Assembly (NCBI RefSeq): GCF_017353185.1
Contig: NZ_JAFMYV010000002.1
Location: 496,001 to 560,000, forward strand
Reading direction: 5' to 3'
From: Fibrella rubiginis
Lineage (GTDB): Bacteria; Bacteroidota; Bacteroidia; Cytophagales; Spirosomataceae
Length of the DNA: 64,000 nucleotides
Part shown: positions 61,909-64,000 of the stretch, piece after piece
How the letters are laid out: every line of letters begins with the position of its first letter
Position numbering within the stretch: position 1 is the first letter of the stretch
Position numbers and translations under genes: made by a program
Notes under the pieces: model-generated
Told to the model about the DNA's origin: nothing
The model's input: only the letters and a program-made list of their open reading frames with translations
Database searches by the model: none

Positions 61909-63309
61909 ATGATCAAGTATACCATCGGCGTTGCCTTCGCGGCTGTCACGGCGCTGAGCAGTTCGTTCGTCGAAAAAAAGGCCGCTGAAAAGCCCGCCCG
62001 CACCAATTATCAGACGTATTGCGCCTCGTGCCACGGCGAAAAAGTAGAGGCTTTTGTAGACCGAAAATGGAAGCACGGTACCGAAAAAGCGAACCTCGTA
62101 GCCAGCATCACCGGCGGCTACCCCGACCTGGGTATGCCCACCTGGAAAGGCGTCATGACCGACAAAGAGATTAGCGACATGGCCGACCTGATTGGTGAGA
62201 GCCTCAAGAACGTCGACCAGTACAAGTTCGCCAGTAAGCCTACGTCGAACATCTTCACCTCTGAGGGTCAGACCGTTAAGCTCGACACTATCGCGTCGGG
62301 TATGGAGTCGCCCTGGGGAATGGCGTTTTTGCCCGGCGGCGAGTTTCTGATCTCCGACCGCAACGGGTCTATTTACCGGGTGGACAAAATGCACCAGAAA
62401 ACGGCGGTTACCGGTGGGCCGGAGGTGGTTTTTGAAGGACAGGGCGGTCTGCTCGACGTGGCCCTCCACCCCAATTTCGCCAACAACGGCCTTGTTTACT
62501 TCTCGTATTCGGCGGGTAAGATGGAAGGCAACCAGAAACTGTCGACCACGGCGGTGATGCGGGCCAAACTGACGGGCACGACGCTGAGCGATCAGACGGT
62601 CATTTTCGAGGCTATGCCCTACTCCAAAACGCGCCACCACTACGGTTCGCGGCTGGTGTTCGACAACAAAGGCTACCTGTTTGTGTCGGTGGGTGAGCGC
62701 GGCAACGAAAAAGAAAATCCGCAGACGCTGACCAACGACCTGGGCAAGATCCACCGGATGTATGACGATGGTCGCGTGCCCGAAGACAATCCCTTCGTGA
62801 AGACACCCAACGCACGGCCCACGATCTATTCCTACGGCCACCGGAATCCGCAGGGCATGTACAAAAACCCCGCTACGGGCGAAATCTGGGCCAATGAGCA
62901 CGGTCCACGCGGCGGCGACGAGTTGAATCTGGTTAAAAAAGGCGCGAACTATGGCTGGCCCGTCATCTGCTACGGCATCAACTACGACGGCAAGCCGATT
63001 ACGAACCTGACCGCCAAAGAGGGCATGGAACAGCCCGTTACGTACTGGCTGCCGTCTATCGCCCCGTCGGGCATGGCCACGGTGGACGGCACAAAATACC
63101 CCGCCTGGAAAAACAACCTGATGGTGGGTTCACTGCGGTTTCAGTACCTTAACCGCTGCGTGATGGAGGGCAACAAGGTGGTGAAACAGGAACAGTTGCT
63201 GAAAAACATTGGCCGGGTGCGCAACATCGAAACCGGCCCCGACGGCTACCTCTACGTCTCGGTCGAATCGCCCGGTTTCGTCTACAGGTTGCAACCTGTA
63301 AAAGAATGA
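61909..63309 (+). CDS. Cytochrome c-PQQ sugar (glucose/sorbosone-type) dehydrogenase
   Basis: 466 residues with a signal peptide (TIGVAFAAVTALSSSF). An N-terminal cytochrome c domain has haem motif CASCH (Cys38, Cys41, His42) and axial Met76 in LGMPTW. A six-bladed GSDH propeller follows (~110-460; GMESPWGMAFLPGGEF, LLDVALHPNFANNG, YGHRNPQGM, NEHGPRGGDELN). The fused haem would pass electrons from PQQ to the respiratory chain, in the periplasm. The final codons (GAA TGA) begin the heptad repeat at 63302. The substrate is unknown. Confidence 0.88.
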   Translation: MIKYTIGVAFAAVTALSSSFVEKKAAEKPARTNYQTYCASCHGEKVEAFVDRKWKHGTEKANLVASITGGYPDLGMPTWKGVMTDKEISDMADLIGESLKNVDQYKFASKPTSNIFTSEGQTVKLDTIASGMESPWGMAFLPGGEFLISDRNGSIYRVDKMHQKTAVTGGPEVVFEGQGGLLDVALHPNFANNGLVYFSYSAGKMEGNQKLSTTAVMRAKLTGTTLSDQTVIFEAMPYSKTRHHYGSRLVFDNKGYLFVSVGERGNEKENPQTLTNDLGKIHRMYDDGRVPEDNPFVKTPNARPTIYSYGHRNPQGMYKNPATGEIWANEHGPRGGDELNLVKKGANYGWPVICYGINYDGKPITNLTAKEGMEQPVTYWLPSIAPSGMATVDGTKYPAWKNNLMVGSLRFQYLNRCVMEGNKVVKQEQLLKNIGRVRNIETGPDGYLYVSVESPGFVYRLQPVKE

Positions 63310-63638
63310 TGAATGGTGAGTGATGAATGATGAATTGGCTGCCGCATGTGGCTTCGCGCTCTAGGCTACGCGCATCGTGCCCTTCGACTAGGCGTCCCCG
63401 ACAAGCTCAGGGTGACAGTCTCCGTTGTCGCTCGGCTCCAGCCGAGTGACCCATATCTAAGGGCCTCCGGCCCGTAATGCAACGTTGAGACACGTTGGCC
63501 TACATCGTTCAAGTTCAAGCTACGGGCCGGAGGCCCTTAGATATGGGTCGCTCGGCTGGAGCCGAGCGACAACGGAGAGCGCGCGAAGCCACATGCGTCA
63601 GCAAATTCATCATTCATCACTCATCATTCATCATTCCT
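63302..63638. repeat. Compound repeat: heptad arms enclosing 154-bp palindromic element copy C
   Basis: Left heptads (63302-63336; units close to ATGAATG/GTGAGTG) start inside the last codons of the dehydrogenase gene and are matched by complementary units at 63604-63638. Both arms have inner cores: GGCTTCGCGCTCTAGG (63350-63365) and TGCGTCAGC (63594-63602). Element copy C, 63422-63575, lies at the centre, with ends CCGTTGTCGCTCGGCTCCAG and its complement. Its inner loop is the inverse of copy B's. Confidence 0.9.
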
Positions 63639-63648
63639 TTCCCTTCCT

Positions 63649-63656
63649 TAATTTTG
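63649..63656 (+). promoter_or_regulatory. Candidate -7 box for the aconitase gene
   Basis: TAATTTTG fits TAnnTTTG, 78 nt upstream of the ATG at 63735, just after the repeat. Confidence 0.4.
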
Positions 63657-63734
63657 GGCCTGTGAACCAGCACCCGTGATGGTGGGTTGTTTTTGTAGCG
63701 AATCCTTTTTTTCACCCGTTAATACTTTAGCAGA

Positions 63735-64000
63735 ATGGCTTTTGATGTAGACATGATTCAGCGCGTGTACGCGAACCTCGGCGAACGCGTACGTGCCGCC
63801 CGGCAGGTAGTTGGTCGCCCGCTGACGTTGTCAGAGAAAATTTTATATACACACCTCTCCGGCGGCTCGGCTACCGAATCGTTCGAGCGGGGCAAAGCCT
63901 ACGTCGATTTCGCCCCTGACCGCGTAGCCATGCAGGACGCCACGGCTCAAATGGCCCTGTTGCAGTTCATGCAGGCGGGTCGCCCGAAGGTTGCCGTACC
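63735..64000 (+). CDS. Aconitate hydratase, N-terminal part (runs off the window)
   Basis: 88 residues of the start are present ([20 protein letters not shown]). Sequence such as [17 protein letters not shown] and [11 protein letters not shown] matches the N-terminal region of mitochondrial-type aconitase, the [4Fe-4S] enzyme that isomerises citrate to isocitrate in the TCA cycle. The [4Fe-4S] ligands lie beyond the window. Truncated by the window end, not in nature. Confidence 0.85.
   Translation, partial: MAFDVDMIQRVYANLGERVRAARQVVGRPLTLSEKILYTHLSGGSATESFERGKAYVDFAPDRVAMQDATAQMALLQFMQAGRPKVAV

Noticed and set aside
61882..62901. 339-codon minus-strand frame opposite the PQQ dehydrogenase
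   Set aside because: Antisense shadow of a gene with clear haem and propeller motifs.

Overview
The window is chromosomal DNA of a G+C-rich member of the Bacteroidota, most likely a Spirosoma-like cytophagian. The evidence is a SusC/SusD pair, a type IX secretion C-terminal sorting domain, a one-protein hybrid two-component regulator, LytS/LytTR proteins, and promoter-like TAnnTTTG boxes upstream of several genes. About 45 protein genes are supported. I saw no rRNA, tRNA, CRISPR array, transposase or phage module.

Layout. 3-6.6 kb: CPA1-type Na+/H+ antiporter, a decayed protease fragment, DinB-like protein, trypsin-like protease, DUF937-OmpA protein, short 6-phosphogluconate dehydrogenase and a small unknown. 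6.8-12.6 kb: SMP-30-like beta-propeller, outer-membrane TonB-type receptor, then grpE-dnaJ. 12.6-14.1 kb: an A+T-rich island with a small HTH protein and a membrane HExxH protein. 14.7-18.7 kb: carbamoyltransferase, a 49-residue DUF5989 protein, SxtJ-like protein and a convergent SGNH hydrolase. 18.8-21.4 kb: DEAD-box RNA helicase with a long leader.

21.7-34.7 kb, all on the minus strand, is an apparent phosphonate/organophosphorus utilisation locus. In order of transcription it has SusC and SusD (outer-membrane capture), a metallophosphoesterase, a PhnZ-type HD di-iron oxygenase, a beta-propeller/phosphoesterase fusion, a DUF5690 MFS transporter, a PhnX-like HAD phosphonatase and a TIGR03364-type FAD oxidoreductase. 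The proposed logic is uptake across the outer and inner membranes, release of phosphonates from esters, then C-P cleavage by a flavin-oxidase/phosphonatase branch and a di-iron branch. No PhnW or PhnY is present here.

35.0-45.6 kb: LytTR protein without a receiver, a two-gene surface-protein operon, a 1387-residue hybrid two-component regulator and two tandem paralogous LytS-like kinases. 45.8-48.7 kb: operon of an FAD-linked oxidase, DUF4242 protein and DUF1624 membrane protein. 49.3-55.3 kb: GH31, YihY/BrkB, GH127 and an unknown secreted protein. 55.6-64 kb: small membrane protein, MBL-fold hydrolase, NYN-cold-shock protein overlapping pabB, hisB, CHRD lipoprotein, cytochrome c-PQQ sugar dehydrogenase, and the start of aconitase.

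The most striking structural signal lies between genes. Many long inverted repeats (arms about 30-52 nt, several perfect) start at or within a few bases of a stop codon. Many are built from tandem 7-nt (once 8-nt) units whose sequence differs at each locus, while short core words (GCTGACGCA, GGCTTCGCGCTCTAGG) recur. Three also share a 154-bp palindromic element, which at 21.5 and 63.4 kb is nested inside a heptad hairpin and at 28.0 kb lies between 39-bp direct repeats.
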